Below, one piece after another: positions 34,493 through 44,488 of a DNA stretch of 64,000 nt. Source of the stretch: Sedimentisphaerales bacterium (lineage in GTDB: Bacteria > Planctomycetota > Phycisphaerae > Sedimentisphaerales > SG8-4); contig JAFGJR010000074.1 in assembly GCA_016928975.1 (NCBI GenBank), forward strand, positions 12,884 to 76,883. Reading direction: 5' to 3'. The notes below the pieces were generated by a model. The model was not told the origin of the DNA. It was given only the letters and a program-made list of their open reading frames with translations, and did no database searches. Position 1 is the first letter of the stretch. Each line of letters opens with the position of its first letter. The translations under genes and the position numbers were made by a program.

Positions 34493-36556
34493 GTGGAGTC
34501 TCGGTGGGATCATTGCTTTGGATTGATTGTGCAGACCCTGAATTGGTATTACCGGCGGCTTCGGACCATGCCTGCGAGTGAGATTGCCTGGCGCGTGCGA
34601 TCGTCGCTTCGCGATCACGTGGATCGCTGCCTGCTCGGCCGGCGGCGGCGATGGAGACCCCTTTCAGAGATACTGAATGGAGATGGCAGCACTGCCCCGG
34701 GTTTCCGCGTGTGCGGTGTGCCGGTCGGGTCCAACGGTTCCGAGAATATCGAGAGCGCCTGGCTGGAGCCGCTGATCGCCAGGGCGGACAAGATCGCTCA
34801 ACATCGGCTCAGCTTTTTCGATCTGAACGACAAGCACCTCGGCGATCCAATTCTATGGAACCGCGATCACAAGCGAGGGCAAGACACGCCTCTGGTCTTC
34901 AGTCCCGCTCTCGACTATCGGGACGTGAACGAGGCGGGGGACTGCAAGTTCGTCTGGGAGCCCAATCGTCATCACCAGCTCGTTGTGCTGGCCCGGGCCT
35001 ATCGAGCCACGGGAGATCCTCGCTACGCTCACGCCGTGGCGGAGCAACTGGACAGTTGGCTCCGGCAGAATCCGTTCGGCCTGGGGATGAATTGGCGCAA
35101 TGGACTGGAGCTTGGGATCAGGCTGATCAACTGGGTCTGGGCGATCGATCTGATCGAGGAATCAGGAGCGATCAGTGACGAACTCCGCCGGCGACTCCTG
35201 GATTCCGTATCGAGGCACATCTGGGAAATCGACAGGAAATACTCGCGTGGCTCCTCCGTCGGCAACCACTTGATCGGCGAGGCAGCGGGTGTATTCGTGG
35301 CGACGAGCTATTTCCGGACTCTCCGACACGCCTCCACGTGGCGGCAGCGAAGCTGGGAGATCCTCAACCGCCAGATCATTCAGCAAACGTATCCTGACGG
35401 CGGCAATCGAGAACATACCGTTGGCTATCATCTCTTCGTCCTGCAATTCTTCGTCGTCGCAGGCGTCGCCGCCCGGGCGACCGGACGTGATTTCCCCGCC
35501 TCCTACGGGTCTCGACTGGAGAAGATGTTCGAGTTCCTGGCGACTCTCAGTGAAGGCGGTGACCGGTTGCCCGCCTTCGGCGACGGCGACGACGGCTACG
35601 TGCTCGATCTTGGGCGCGATCCCCGCAGTGTTCGGGAATGGCTGGCGGTTGGGGCGGCGCTTTTCGCGAGAGGCGACTTCATGGCCAGGGCGGGAGGGTA
35701 TGCAGAGCCCGTCAAATGGCTGCTCGGCGAATCAGGCCGCCGGAGTCTCCAGGCGATCCGGGAATCCTCGGACAGCAAGTGCGTCTCCAAGGCTCTCAGT
35801 GACAGCGGCTACTACCTTCTGCAATGCGGCGACCTCGATTCGCCCGATCGCATCAGCGTCGTGTTCGACTGTGCGCCGCTGGGCCTGGAGCCCCTCGCCG
35901 GGCACGGACACGCCGACGCCTTGAGTTTCACGCTCCGTGCCTTCGGCAGGGATGTGCTGGTGGACCCGGGGACGTATGACTACTTCAGCTATCCGGCGTG
36001 GCGCAAGTACTTCCGCAGCACCCGAGCGCACAACACGATCGTCATCGACGACCAGGATCAGTCTGAAATGCTCGGTCTGTTCCTGTGGGGCCGCAAGGCG
36101 AGAGCGCGGTGTCTCTGCTGGGAACCCACCGACACCGGCGGCAGAGTCGTCGGCGAGCATGACGGATACACGCATCTCGAAGATCCGGTCATTCACAGAC
36201 GGGAGATCGAATTGGACTGTTCTCGGCGCGCGCTTCTGATACACGACGACATCATTTCTGGGCGGGCACACGATGTGTCTTTGTACCTCCACCTGGCTGA
36301 GCATTGCGTGGTGACATCCGCAGGGGAAAACTGCTTTCTCATCGATATCGGACCAGGGACGATTGAGCTTCAGATGGACTGCCTTCTGAAGATGGAGTTG
36401 CTTCGCGGCAGCGACGATCCGATCGGCGGGTGGGTCAGTCGAGGCTATCATCAGAAGGAGCCGGCTGCGACGCTGGTCGGCCGGTGTGTCTGTGAAGGAC
36501 ATGGTTCACTGACATGCAGAGTGCATATCAGCGGACCGAAGACGAACTCTCAATGA
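34493..36556 (+). CDS. Heparinase II/III family protein
   Basis: A 687-residue protein. The N-terminal alpha/alpha toroid contains WRNGLELGIRLINWVWAIDL and GSSVGNHLIGEAAGVFVA. The C-terminal beta domain has AGHGHADALSFTL (H471, H473, D475), followed by VLVDPGTYDYFSYPAWRKYF. This is the standard layout of the family's alginate/heparin-lyase-like members in EPS operons. It has no obvious signal peptide. GTG 34493 follows GGAGAG by eight bases. It is likely to cleave or process the polymer made by this cluster. It ends 155 bases before the large secreted mosaic. Confidence 0.85.
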   Translation: MESRWDHCFGLIVQTLNWYYRRLRTMPASEIAWRVRSSLRDHVDRCLLGRRRRWRPLSEILNGDGSTAPGFRVCGVPVGSNGSENIESAWLEPLIARADKIAQHRLSFFDLNDKHLGDPILWNRDHKRGQDTPLVFSPALDYRDVNEAGDCKFVWEPNRHHQLVVLARAYRATGDPRYAHAVAEQLDSWLRQNPFGLGMNWRNGLELGIRLINWVWAIDLIEESGAISDELRRRLLDSVSRHIWEIDRKYSRGSSVGNHLIGEAAGVFVATSYFRTLRHASTWRQRSWEILNRQIIQQTYPDGGNREHTVGYHLFVLQFFVVAGVAARATGRDFPASYGSRLEKMFEFLATLSEGGDRLPAFGDGDDGYVLDLGRDPRSVREWLAVGAALFARGDFMARAGGYAEPVKWLLGESGRRSLQAIRESSDSKCVSKALSDSGYYLLQCGDLDSPDRISVVFDCAPLGLEPLAGHGHADALSFTLRAFGRDVLVDPGTYDYFSYPAWRKYFRSTRAHNTIVIDDQDQSEMLGLFLWGRKARARCLCWEPTDTGGRVVGEHDGYTHLEDPVIHRREIELDCSRRALLIHDDIISGRAHDVSLYLHLAEHCVVTSAGENCFLIDIGPGTIELQMDCLLKMELLRGSDDPIGGWVSRGYHQKEPAATLVGRCVCEGHGSLTCRVHISGPKTNSQ

Positions 36557-36711
36557 AAGTGAATTCTGTGCCGTTCCCTCACTGTGCAAGGGGACGCGCC
36601 GCGGCAAAAAGGGGCGCGGCGTCATTGGCGACTATTTGCAGGCTTCTTGCAAGACACACATTTGTTTTACATCCTTTTCAGGTAGAGCAGGAGCACTGGA
36701 GAAAGACAGCC

Positions 36712-39700
36712 ATGATGCACAGCAAAGACGTACGTCCGAGAATCACGGACGGAGGATGTCGCATTAGTTCCAACCTGCTCTTTGTGGAGATTCTCTTCGT
36801 TGCCGCGTGGACCTCCCTGTGTTCGGGAGCCTCCTATACTCTGACGGTAACGGCAGACCACGGCTCGGCAACGGTGAGCCCAAAGAAGGCTCAGTACGAA
36901 GCAGGCGACGTGGTTCGTCTGGTCGCGCTTCCGGATGCCGGGTATTCCTTCCGCAACTGGACGGGGGATGTCAACACTCACAGACTGGCGCCCGAAATCA
37001 CAATGGATGGCCACAAGTCGGTCACGGCCAACTTTGGGCCGTGGGTTGCGCCTATAGGTATTCCGGACCCCAATTTCGGAGTCCGGGAGACGTACCGGAT
37101 GTACGACGATCCGGCCAACCGAAATGAGTCGCTGACATACAATGCCAGTGGTGCCGGGGGTTACTACACCCACTATGTCGATAAGGATCATCCGAGCGCG
37201 ACGAATGCAGGCAATCCGTACGGCACGATTGCCAAGCCGAGAGTGTCTATGCCCTCGATGGCGACAGTCCTGCCGGGTTCAGTCGTAGAAATACACGGCA
37301 AGGGGTACACCGGAAACACGGTGTGGAGTTGCGAGGGAACGCCAGAGCAGCCTATCTTCATACGCGGCGTCTCTCGCGACGAACGGCCCATCTTCACGTC
37401 CGGCAACACGTACCCATCGGGCCGATACATGATTTTTGAGAACATTCACTGGCAAGGCGCGTACGTAATCATCCGCCCGTTGGATGCTGATGATCCCGCG
37501 AGCTACATCTGTGTCCGTCAGTGCGAATCCCAGAGCCATAACTACAGCGCCCTGTACCCCGTGAGCTACACCAGCGGCATGAGTTGCCGGTATATCGTCA
37601 TGTATGGCAATGAGGTCCACCCGGACAACATGACGCCGCCGGATTCGCAGGACGAACCGGATAATGTCGCCATCGGGTACATCGGCAGGACAGAGCACTA
37701 CTGGATTGTGGACAACCATATCTACGGTGCCGCGGGTGATGCATGCGGATCTGGGCATGGGGCGAACTATCAGGTCAAGGATGTGTACATGGGTCGCAAC
37801 GTCATGCACGATTGCAGTGAGAACGCCGTTGATGTGAAGGAAGTCGAGAACGTCATTATTTCCCAGAACGCCATGTTCAACATGGCTGGTGGGACTTCCG
37901 GGCAGATCGATGGCGTGCCGATCGTGCTCCACTACGGGCCGGACGATGGGCCCAAGAACACGTGGGTCTTGTTCAATGAGATCTATAACGCGAATGGGTG
38001 TGCGATCCAGGTGGGTGGGGGAGTCAAATACCCCGTCTATGTCATAGGGAACGTCATTCATGACATTCGCAACGGCGTGGTCCAGCCCTACATCTTCGCC
38101 AGCTTCGACTCTGGAGCCGATTTCATTTATGAGAAGCTGCGCGCCAAGAACTACGTTCATGCAGACGGAACGGTGGACCCGGACTACTCCGACCTTGATG
38201 CGGAGTTCCGAAGCTGGTTCCCGGAGGGATACGACCAGTTCTCCTACATTGATGCTCGCCTGGACAAGATCAAAGCCAGCAGTGAGACGGCCACGTCCCT
38301 TCGCACGTGGCAGTGCAACTATGTATACATGATCAACAATACCACTTACAATGTGGACAATGGCGTGGACTGGGATCCTCCGTCGGGGCGACTATTCCTG
38401 CAGAACGAGATCATATCCAACATCAGCAGCCGTGGGTTCCACATCAGCCTGGTGAGGTCGAGAGACAAAGCCGGGATAAGCGATTGCATCTTCCATCAGC
38501 CCGGCGGCAACCCAAGGATCGTCTGGGACAATAAGACCTGCAGCAACCTTGGCCCGTGGATGACCATGAGCGGCAAAGGGCTTGGGTGTCTGGATGACGA
38601 TCCGTTGTTCGTTGCTCCCACGGCTCTGGATTTCCACCTGCAGGAGGGTTCCCCCGCAGTGGGGATCGGCGACGGAAACGAAGTGTTCTCTCTCTTTCGG
38701 GATTCCTTTGGCGTGAGTATAGAGAAGGATTTCGATGGTCAGACAAGACCCGTTGACGCTGCGTGGGACATTGGGGCGTATGAGTACGGCCTCCGTCCGA
38801 GCGTGGCAGTCAGTCTGAGTGTTTCGGCGGTCACCCAGAACTCGGTGACGGTGGCCTGGACGGCGCCGGAGGGGCAGATGACCGGCACTCACTACGATGC
38901 CAGGTTCTCCGAGAATCCCCTCACAGAGGCAGATTGGGAGGCCGCGACTCGGGCACAGAGCGAACCCGTGCCTGGCGGAGGCGGCGCCCAGGAGTCGTTC
39001 ACGATCACGGGCTTGAATCCCGGCACAACCTATTATGTCGGCGTCAGGACCTGCACTCGGGCGGGAATCGCCACGTCCCCGCTGTCGAACGTGGTTTCCG
39101 CGACCACAGCGGCGAGCGGCAACCATGCTCCCGTAATGCAGGCGATTGGCGAACAGTCGGTGATGGAAAATGCGACACTGACCTTTGCAGTACGCGCGAC
39201 AGATGCCGATGGAGATCCCCTGAGCTATTCCGCAAGGAACGTGCCGGCGGGTGCCAGCTTCGATCCCGCCACACAGACGTTCACCTGGACTCCGACCGCC
39301 GCCCAGCGGGGCACTTGCTGCGTCACTTTGCTCGTCAGCGATGGTCATGTACAGGTTTCGCAAGATGTCTCCATCGTGGTCACCAAGTATGTCGCTCCTC
39401 CTAACCGGGCGCCCGTGCTCGCCGCGGTGGGCGATCAGAGCGTGGAGGAGAGGGCACTGCTGAGCTTCTCGCTGAGCGCCAGCGATCCAGACGAGGACTC
39501 GCTGACGTTCACGGCTGCGGATCTGCCGGCGGGCGCCTCTTTCGAGAATGCGACGTTCCGTTGGACCCCGCTCCGTGGCCAGGCGGGTTCCTATCAGACT
39601 ACCTTTTCGGTCAGCGATGGCATGCTCACCGACTCGAAGCCGGTGAGCATCACAGTGGTTCGATCCGTGGATCGAACGTCTCCCAGTGTGCACGATTTTT

Positions 39701-41553
39701 TTCCTTTGGCTAATTCGGTTCAGGTCCCGGTCAACCCGGTGATCGCATTCACGATTTCCGATGCAGACGGGGGTATGGACGCCGGTACGGTGAGCATTGA
39801 GGTCAATGGCGAGACCGTGTACTCGGGCGATCGTGTTGTGCAGGAGACCGGCAACGGCATCTGCCGACGCACGGGAACGCCGGAGAGTCTGCGCTACTCG
39901 TACCAGTCGGCCCGCGTGTTTGACATTGACCAGGATGTGTCCGTGCGTGTGTCAGCGGTGGACCTGGCCGGCAACACCATGACGCCGGTGTCTTGGGATT
40001 TCCAGACGCAGATGCCGATCTTCGGACAGAACCAGCCGGTGGGTACAAGCGGCGTGGGCGTCGGCTGCCCTAGCGTGGCCCGGGACAGCCAGGGCAACCT
40101 TTGGGCCGTATGGCATGCCGGACGGGCCAACGCTCACAACGTCTATCTCGCCAGGTACGACAGCCAGAGCCAACAGTGGGAGGCTCCGCAACGGTTGACA
40201 AATGCCTATTCTGACCAGTGCAACCCTGCGATTGCCATCGGGTCGGATGACACCGTGTACGTCGTATGGCAGGACAGACGCCGCTTCAGTTGGGACATCT
40301 ATGTCGCGGCCAGGTCGAGCGAAGGCACCTGGCGGGAGGCCAAGATCACAACCTCATTCCGAAACGAAACCAATCCCGCCATCGTTGTGGATCAGGCGAG
40401 CCCCAGTCGCATCCACATCGCCTATGAGGACGACAGGATCAGCAACCGTGACATTTGCCTCACCTCGTTGACAACATCCTTCACCGGGGCGAGAACCACA
40501 AGGGTGACTTCCGACAGAGCCAATCAGACACATCCTGTGTTGGCTGTGGGATCTGACAACACCGTGTACGTGGCCTGGACCGACAATCGAAAAGGCACGG
40601 CCGACGTGTACGGGTCGTCATCGCGGGCACGATCCTGGGCCAATGTGCCAATCGTGGCGGGCCCCGGCAATCAACAGGATGCGGTCATTGCCGTGGAGCC
40701 TGGCAGTTCCCTGCTGCACGTGCTCTGGGTGGATGATAGGGCAGGCAATTCGGACATCCTTTATGGGACTTGCGACGGTTTGCCGTCCAGCCCCATCGCC
40801 GGTACGTCGATCATTGATGACAGTACGGCGGCCGACCAGCTTGCTCCGGCCATTAGGATTGTCGGGGACGACCAGAATGCCTGTCGTGTATACGCCTGTT
40901 GGCTGGACAATCGATCCATGGTTAACAACGCCGACAGTGATCTCTACTTCACAGAGATACGAGCCGGCGCGGGCCGGACGAATGTCTTCGTCGGAGACGA
41001 CGGCACCAACTCCACCCAGCGAGAGGCGGCTCTTGGATTCGATGAGTATGGTCAGCCGGTGGTCCTGTGGAGTGACGATAGAGACAACACGACCCAGATC
41101 TACTCCGCATTCAGCACGTACCCCAAACCGGTTCCCCTGGCCTCCGCCTGGATCTCCAGCTCCGCAGGTGGTCGAGTGGGTCCGGATCCGGCTTCCATTG
41201 ACGAGGCCACGGATGTCTGCGTGGAGATTCCTCCCAATGCGTACAGCAACGATATCCTCGTCAGTGTTTCGCAGATACAGCATCCTCCCAAATTCCCGTC
41301 AGCGTGTATCGCGGGCTATGAGATTGGCCCGAGCGGGGTGCAGTTCTCTGTGCCTGTGAGAGTGTCCATACCTTATGCGACGTCCGCGTCGCATCAGGCC
41401 GTTCCGTACTGGTACGACCCCCTGACGGGGAACCTGAGCGATGACGGCCTGACGGAAGCCACAAACGAGGCGCTCGCCAACGGAATATCCGTCGTCTCTT
41501 TTCGGACGACGCATTTGACGACGTTCTACATTCTGGAGAGCTCCATCCAATAA
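36712..41553 (+). CDS. Secreted multidomain protein: beta-helix, FN3, Ig-like domains, propeller and ZU5-like C-terminus
   Basis: A 1613-residue protein with an N-terminal signal segment (about residues 24-41). Domains in order: an InlB/Flg-type repeat (about 42-110) and a right-handed parallel beta-helix (about 150-690). A fibronectin III domain follows (about 695-800), then two Ig-like He_PIG domains (about 803-985) and a further Ig-like domain (about 986-1098). A propeller of about seven blades, marked by repeated W-x-D-x-R (VWQDRRRF, AWTDNRKG, VWVDDRAG), covers about 1116-1470. A ZU5-like domain ends the protein (about 1476-1610). ATG 36712 has GGAGAAAG seven bases upstream. It lacks a C-terminal sorting signal, so it is probably free or bound to the matrix. 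It could bind or modify the polymer. Confidence 0.85.
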   Translation: MMHSKDVRPRITDGGCRISSNLLFVEILFVAAWTSLCSGASYTLTVTADHGSATVSPKKAQYEAGDVVRLVALPDAGYSFRNWTGDVNTHRLAPEITMDGHKSVTANFGPWVAPIGIPDPNFGVRETYRMYDDPANRNESLTYNASGAGGYYTHYVDKDHPSATNAGNPYGTIAKPRVSMPSMATVLPGSVVEIHGKGYTGNTVWSCEGTPEQPIFIRGVSRDERPIFTSGNTYPSGRYMIFENIHWQGAYVIIRPLDADDPASYICVRQCESQSHNYSALYPVSYTSGMSCRYIVMYGNEVHPDNMTPPDSQDEPDNVAIGYIGRTEHYWIVDNHIYGAAGDACGSGHGANYQVKDVYMGRNVMHDCSENAVDVKEVENVIISQNAMFNMAGGTSGQIDGVPIVLHYGPDDGPKNTWVLFNEIYNANGCAIQVGGGVKYPVYVIGNVIHDIRNGVVQPYIFASFDSGADFIYEKLRAKNYVHADGTVDPDYSDLDAEFRSWFPEGYDQFSYIDARLDKIKASSETATSLRTWQCNYVYMINNTTYNVDNGVDWDPPSGRLFLQNEIISNISSRGFHISLVRSRDKAGISDCIFHQPGGNPRIVWDNKTCSNLGPWMTMSGKGLGCLDDDPLFVAPTALDFHLQEGSPAVGIGDGNEVFSLFRDSFGVSIEKDFDGQTRPVDAAWDIGAYEYGLRPSVAVSLSVSAVTQNSVTVAWTAPEGQMTGTHYDARFSENPLTEADWEAATRAQSEPVPGGGGAQESFTITGLNPGTTYYVGVRTCTRAGIATSPLSNVVSATTAASGNHAPVMQAIGEQSVMENATLTFAVRATDADGDPLSYSARNVPAGASFDPATQTFTWTPTAAQRGTCCVTLLVSDGHVQVSQDVSIVVTKYVAPPNRAPVLAAVGDQSVEERALLSFSLSASDPDEDSLTFTAADLPAGASFENATFRWTPLRGQAGSYQTTFSVSDGMLTDSKPVSITVVRSVDRTSPSVHDFFPLANSVQVPVNPVIAFTISDADGGMDAGTVSIEVNGETVYSGDRVVQETGNGICRRTGTPESLRYSYQSARVFDIDQDVSVRVSAVDLAGNTMTPVSWDFQTQMPIFGQNQPVGTSGVGVGCPSVARDSQGNLWAVWHAGRANAHNVYLARYDSQSQQWEAPQRLTNAYSDQCNPAIAIGSDDTVYVVWQDRRRFSWDIYVAARSSEGTWREAKITTSFRNETNPAIVVDQASPSRIHIAYEDDRISNRDICLTSLTTSFTGARTTRVTSDRANQTHPVLAVGSDNTVYVAWTDNRKGTADVYGSSSRARSWANVPIVAGPGNQQDAVIAVEPGSSLLHVLWVDDRAGNSDILYGTCDGLPSSPIAGTSIIDDSTAADQLAPAIRIVGDDQNACRVYACWLDNRSMVNNADSDLYFTEIRAGAGRTNVFVGDDGTNSTQREAALGFDEYGQPVVLWSDDRDNTTQIYSAFSTYPKPVPLASAWISSSAGGRVGPDPASIDEATDVCVEIPPNAYSNDILVSVSQIQHPPKFPSACIAGYEIGPSGVQFSVPVRVSIPYATSASHQAVPYWYDPLTGNLSDDGLTEATNEALANGISVVSFRTTHLTTFYILESSIQ

Positions 41554-41739
41554 TGGAGGCGGTGGCAGTCGACGAGGCCGTCGTTGCGCCTCATCCCGGC
41601 CTCCGCGATCAAACATCTTCGCATTCCTTCCTTTCTTGCGCGATACCGCATCGCCCGGCGTCTCGTGCGCTTGGACGTCATCGTCGCGACCTTGCAGAGA
41701 GCCCGCCGTTCTGATCCGCGTTGTAGGGGGTTCAGCCGC

Positions 41740-42480
41740 ATGTTGAATTGTGAGACACCCAATTGCAGACCCGTTACGATTGCTGCGGTGGCAGCAAGTC
41801 TCCTGATGCTTGTTTCCGGCCTCGGCTATCGCGTTCTGGCCAGCCGATTGGCGGCTCCAGGGGCCACCCCGTCCATTAGCCCGGCGGCGCTGGAACGACT
41901 ACCCTGGCAGATTGGTGGCTGGACAGGCCAGGATGTGCCTCTGGATGACGCGATCGTGCGCGCCACGGATACCGACGCGCATGTCAGCCGTCGCTACTCC
42001 TGCAACCGGGGGCTGGATTCCGTCTTTCTATACATTGCCTCGGGCGTCAAAGCGCGAGACCTGATGCCACACCGTCCCGAAGTGTGCTACACGGGGAGTG
42101 GCTGGACGCTTCTGGATCGTCGCTTCAGGGAACTATCGTTGGATGACGGCGCGAAATTGCCGTGCAATGTCCTTCGATTCTCCCGCGGCGTTTTGGACAC
42201 GAAGGGGGTGACAGTGCTGGACTACTACATTGTGGACGGTCAGTACTGCCATGACGTCTCGCTGCTGCGTTCCAAGGCGTGGCGCGGTTCGGGCACGGTG
42301 CGATATGTCGCCCAGGTGGAGATCATCGCGGCTGTCAATTCGACTCTGATGGCGGAGTCCGCGACGAAGCTGGTCTGTGCCTTCGCCGGCGATTCCGCCC
42401 TGCCCATTGCACAACTATTCGAAAACGCCCAGCGAGATCGAGATCCAGACGAATCTCGCGAGGTATCCAAAGGGGAATAG
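41740..42480 (+). CDS. epsI: Exosortase-associated protein EpsI
   Basis: The 246-residue protein has one N-terminal membrane segment and the EpsI domain, with PWQIGGWTGQDVPLD and MPHRPEVCYTGSGW (C116). In many bacteria this domain is fused to the exosortase C-terminus; here it is a separate gene 1 base upstream of the exosortase. It is thought to assist or process exosortase function, but its mechanism is not known. ATG 41740 follows GGGGG by about nine bases; longer starts have no support. Confidence 0.9.
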   Translation: MLNCETPNCRPVTIAAVAASLLMLVSGLGYRVLASRLAAPGATPSISPAALERLPWQIGGWTGQDVPLDDAIVRATDTDAHVSRRYSCNRGLDSVFLYIASGVKARDLMPHRPEVCYTGSGWTLLDRRFRELSLDDGAKLPCNVLRFSRGVLDTKGVTVLDYYIVDGQYCHDVSLLRSKAWRGSGTVRYVAQVEIIAAVNSTLMAESATKLVCAFAGDSALPIAQLFENAQRDRDPDESREVSKGE

Positions 42481-42481
42481 T

Positions 42482-43453
42482 ATGAGACGGGACATGGCAA
42501 ACCAAGACGTTCGCCGCAGACCGACTCCGCAGACCTTCGGTGGCGATCGGGCGCAGGATATGCGTGTGAAGCTGGTCCTGGCCGCGTTGGCACTATCGGC
42601 GGTGACACTATGGTCCTACTGGCCGGTCATGGCCGGGTTGTTCGATGAGTGGCAGACCAACGATGACTACTCGGCGGGACAGTTGGTCCCTCTGGTCGCG
42701 GTCTTTCTCGTGTGGCGCGACAGGAAGGCCCTGGGGCGCTGTCCGATGAGACCGAGATGGTTGTGGGGGATAGGCCTGCTCGTGCTGGCGCAGGCGGCAC
42801 GGGCGTACGGGCTGTTGTTCATGTTTGAGTCGGCGGAGCGCTACTCGCTCGTGCTGACCGTCGTGAGCCTGGTTCTCCTGGTGGCTGGATGGCAGGTGCT
42901 TCAGCGAGTGAAATGGATTCTGCTGTTCCTGTTCTTCATGATCCCCTTTCCCGGGCGGGTTCACAACCTGATCAGCGGGCCCTTGCAGCGGGTGGCGACG
43001 AACGGATCGGTATTCCTTCTGGAGGTGATCGGCGTCCGGGTCAGTCAGGAGGGGAATGTCGTGACACTGAACGGAAACACTCCGCTGGCCGTGGCGGAGG
43101 CTTGCAGCGGCCTCCGCATGTTGACGGCATTCATCATCGTCGCCGCGTTCATCGCCTGCATGGTGAATCGCTCGCGGCTGCAGAAGGCCGTTCTGCTTCT
43201 GTCGAGCATCCCTGTCGCCGTGCTGTGCAACATTGCCAGGATCTCAGTGACGGCGGTGCTCATGCTGGTCGTCAATGCGGACGTGGCGCAGAAGTTCTTC
43301 CATGATTTTGCCGGGATCGTGATGATGCCCGTTGCTGTGCTGCTGATGTTTGCAGAGATCTGGGTGATGGACCGGCTGATTGAGCCCGAGCCTGACTCCC
43401 GGCATCGGCGAACCGTCGAATCCGTCAGATCAGGCGCGGGGTCGTCCGTATGA
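42482..43453 (+). CDS. Exosortase (PEP-CTERM sorting transpeptidase)
   Basis: A 323-residue protein with about eight membrane segments. The three catalytic residues are present: Cys in VAEACSGLRML (C208), Arg in VLCNIARISVT (R253) and His in FFHDFAGIVMM (H274). It cleaves the PEP-CTERM tail of exported proteins and passes them to the cell envelope or matrix. ATG 42482 has AAGGGGA seven bases upstream, two bases after the EpsI stop. It lacks the EpsI domain that some exosortases carry, since EpsI is encoded separately here. A short Arg/Asp-rich N-terminal segment precedes the first membrane helix. Confidence 0.94.
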   Translation: MRRDMANQDVRRRPTPQTFGGDRAQDMRVKLVLAALALSAVTLWSYWPVMAGLFDEWQTNDDYSAGQLVPLVAVFLVWRDRKALGRCPMRPRWLWGIGLLVLAQAARAYGLLFMFESAERYSLVLTVVSLVLLVAGWQVLQRVKWILLFLFFMIPFPGRVHNLISGPLQRVATNGSVFLLEVIGVRVSQEGNVVTLNGNTPLAVAEACSGLRMLTAFIIVAAFIACMVNRSRLQKAVLLLSSIPVAVLCNIARISVTAVLMLVVNADVAQKFFHDFAGIVMMPVAVLLMFAEIWVMDRLIEPEPDSRHRRTVESVRSGAGSSV

Positions 43454-43639
43454 TCCGCCGGGAGTGTGACAGCCACCAGTCCCGGCAGTCCGTGCGATGA
43501 ATTATTTGACAAATCGGGTAGTCACGGAAGGAGCCGCGGTTCCCCCGTCGAGGTTCTGTAAGTCGTGGAAAGACAATGGTTTAGGATGAATTCAGTAGGG
43601 TGCTGGGGATGCACAGAACGGCGTGGCAGGCGATTTATC

Positions 43640-43670
43640 TTGACATTTCTCACGCGTTCTGGCTTAATAT
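43640..43670 (+). promoter_or_regulatory. Promoter for the small exported protein
   Basis: TTGACA (43640-43645) is followed by overlapping -10 candidates (CTTAAT, TTAATA, TAATAT) at 43663-43670 with a spacer of 17-19 bases. It lies about 45 bases before the next gene, so expression of the PEP-CTERM part of the locus may be independent of the EPS operon. Confidence 0.55.
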
Positions 43671-43712
43671 ACGTAAAGTAATCTTGGACATGGAGTGTAG
43701 GGTGATTATCTG

Positions 43713-44300
43713 ATGGCTGCGGGGCAGAAGAAAGTCATAGCTGTCGTTATGGCTCTGGCTGCCGTGTCGGTAGTCCATGCCGACATGGTGCCGGTGGGTC
43801 AGCCGCATGCTGGAGTGACGGGGATGCCGCTTGTTTGTGAGGAGGCTCCGATCCAGCTTGCCGCTGGTCCGGCTGCGCATTCCTACCGCACGCCTGATCT
43901 CGACATGACCTCCGTCGAGCTGATGCGCACGGCACATGTAGAGCAGATTCGCCAGGCGGCGCCGCTACAAGTTATGGCGTATGAGCCTGGCAGCTTGAAT
44001 TTGTGCCTGTACGCCTTGATCGGCCTGGGACTGTGCAGAACGGCTCCGTGGGTGAAGAGACTGTCCTTTGGTTTCATCCCGGAGTGGTATCACGACGGCG
44101 GGCCCTATCAGATCGGGCACAGTCACGCCATCGGTCCCGAATTCCCGTGCTGTGCAATGATCCGCTGTTTCGTCCAGCCTGAGTACACGGGCCTGGACCT
44201 TCTACCGCAATACTACCTGGGCAAGGTGGCATCCTTACTGCACCAGTTGCTGTTTGTACCTGGGCGACTCGCGTCTCGAGGACCTCCGGTGCACGGTTGA
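43713..44300 (+). CDS. Small exported protein of unknown function in the exosortase locus
   Basis: A 195-residue protein with a signal peptide (VIAVVMALAAVSVVHA), predicted to be cut before DMVPVG. The mature N-terminus is similar to that of the PEP-CTERM protein next door (cut before DMVKVT). The middle contains LNLCLYALIGLGLCRTAPW, an amphipathic or hydrophobic segment. A conserved-looking EWYHDGGPYQIGHSHAI and a Cys pair (FPCCAMIRCF) follow. It has no recognised family and no sorting tail at its end. It has its own promoter and could be a partner or substrate of the exosortase. Confidence 0.7.
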   Translation: MAAGQKKVIAVVMALAAVSVVHADMVPVGQPHAGVTGMPLVCEEAPIQLAAGPAAHSYRTPDLDMTSVELMRTAHVEQIRQAAPLQVMAYEPGSLNLCLYALIGLGLCRTAPWVKRLSFGFIPEWYHDGGPYQIGHSHAIGPEFPCCAMIRCFVQPEYTGLDLLPQYYLGKVASLLHQLLFVPGRLASRGPPVHG

Positions 44301-44488
44301 AAACCGGAGTTTCGTTGTACGCCTTGTCCTGTACGAAGGACATGCAGAGCAACGACGAGAATCGGCCTTTGAGGCCGATTGCGAGTTGATCATCGTGAGT
44401 GTGTGAGACAAATGAGTACGAGGCAGACGCCGGTGGGCGCCAATCGGCAGGCCGGCCGGTATCTGGCTCGCGTTAGAAGGAGAAAGAA

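Noticed and set aside
38392..39693. 433-codon minus-strand frame opposite the secreted mosaic
   Set aside because: It is a shadow of the + strand domains, with skewed composition and no signal.
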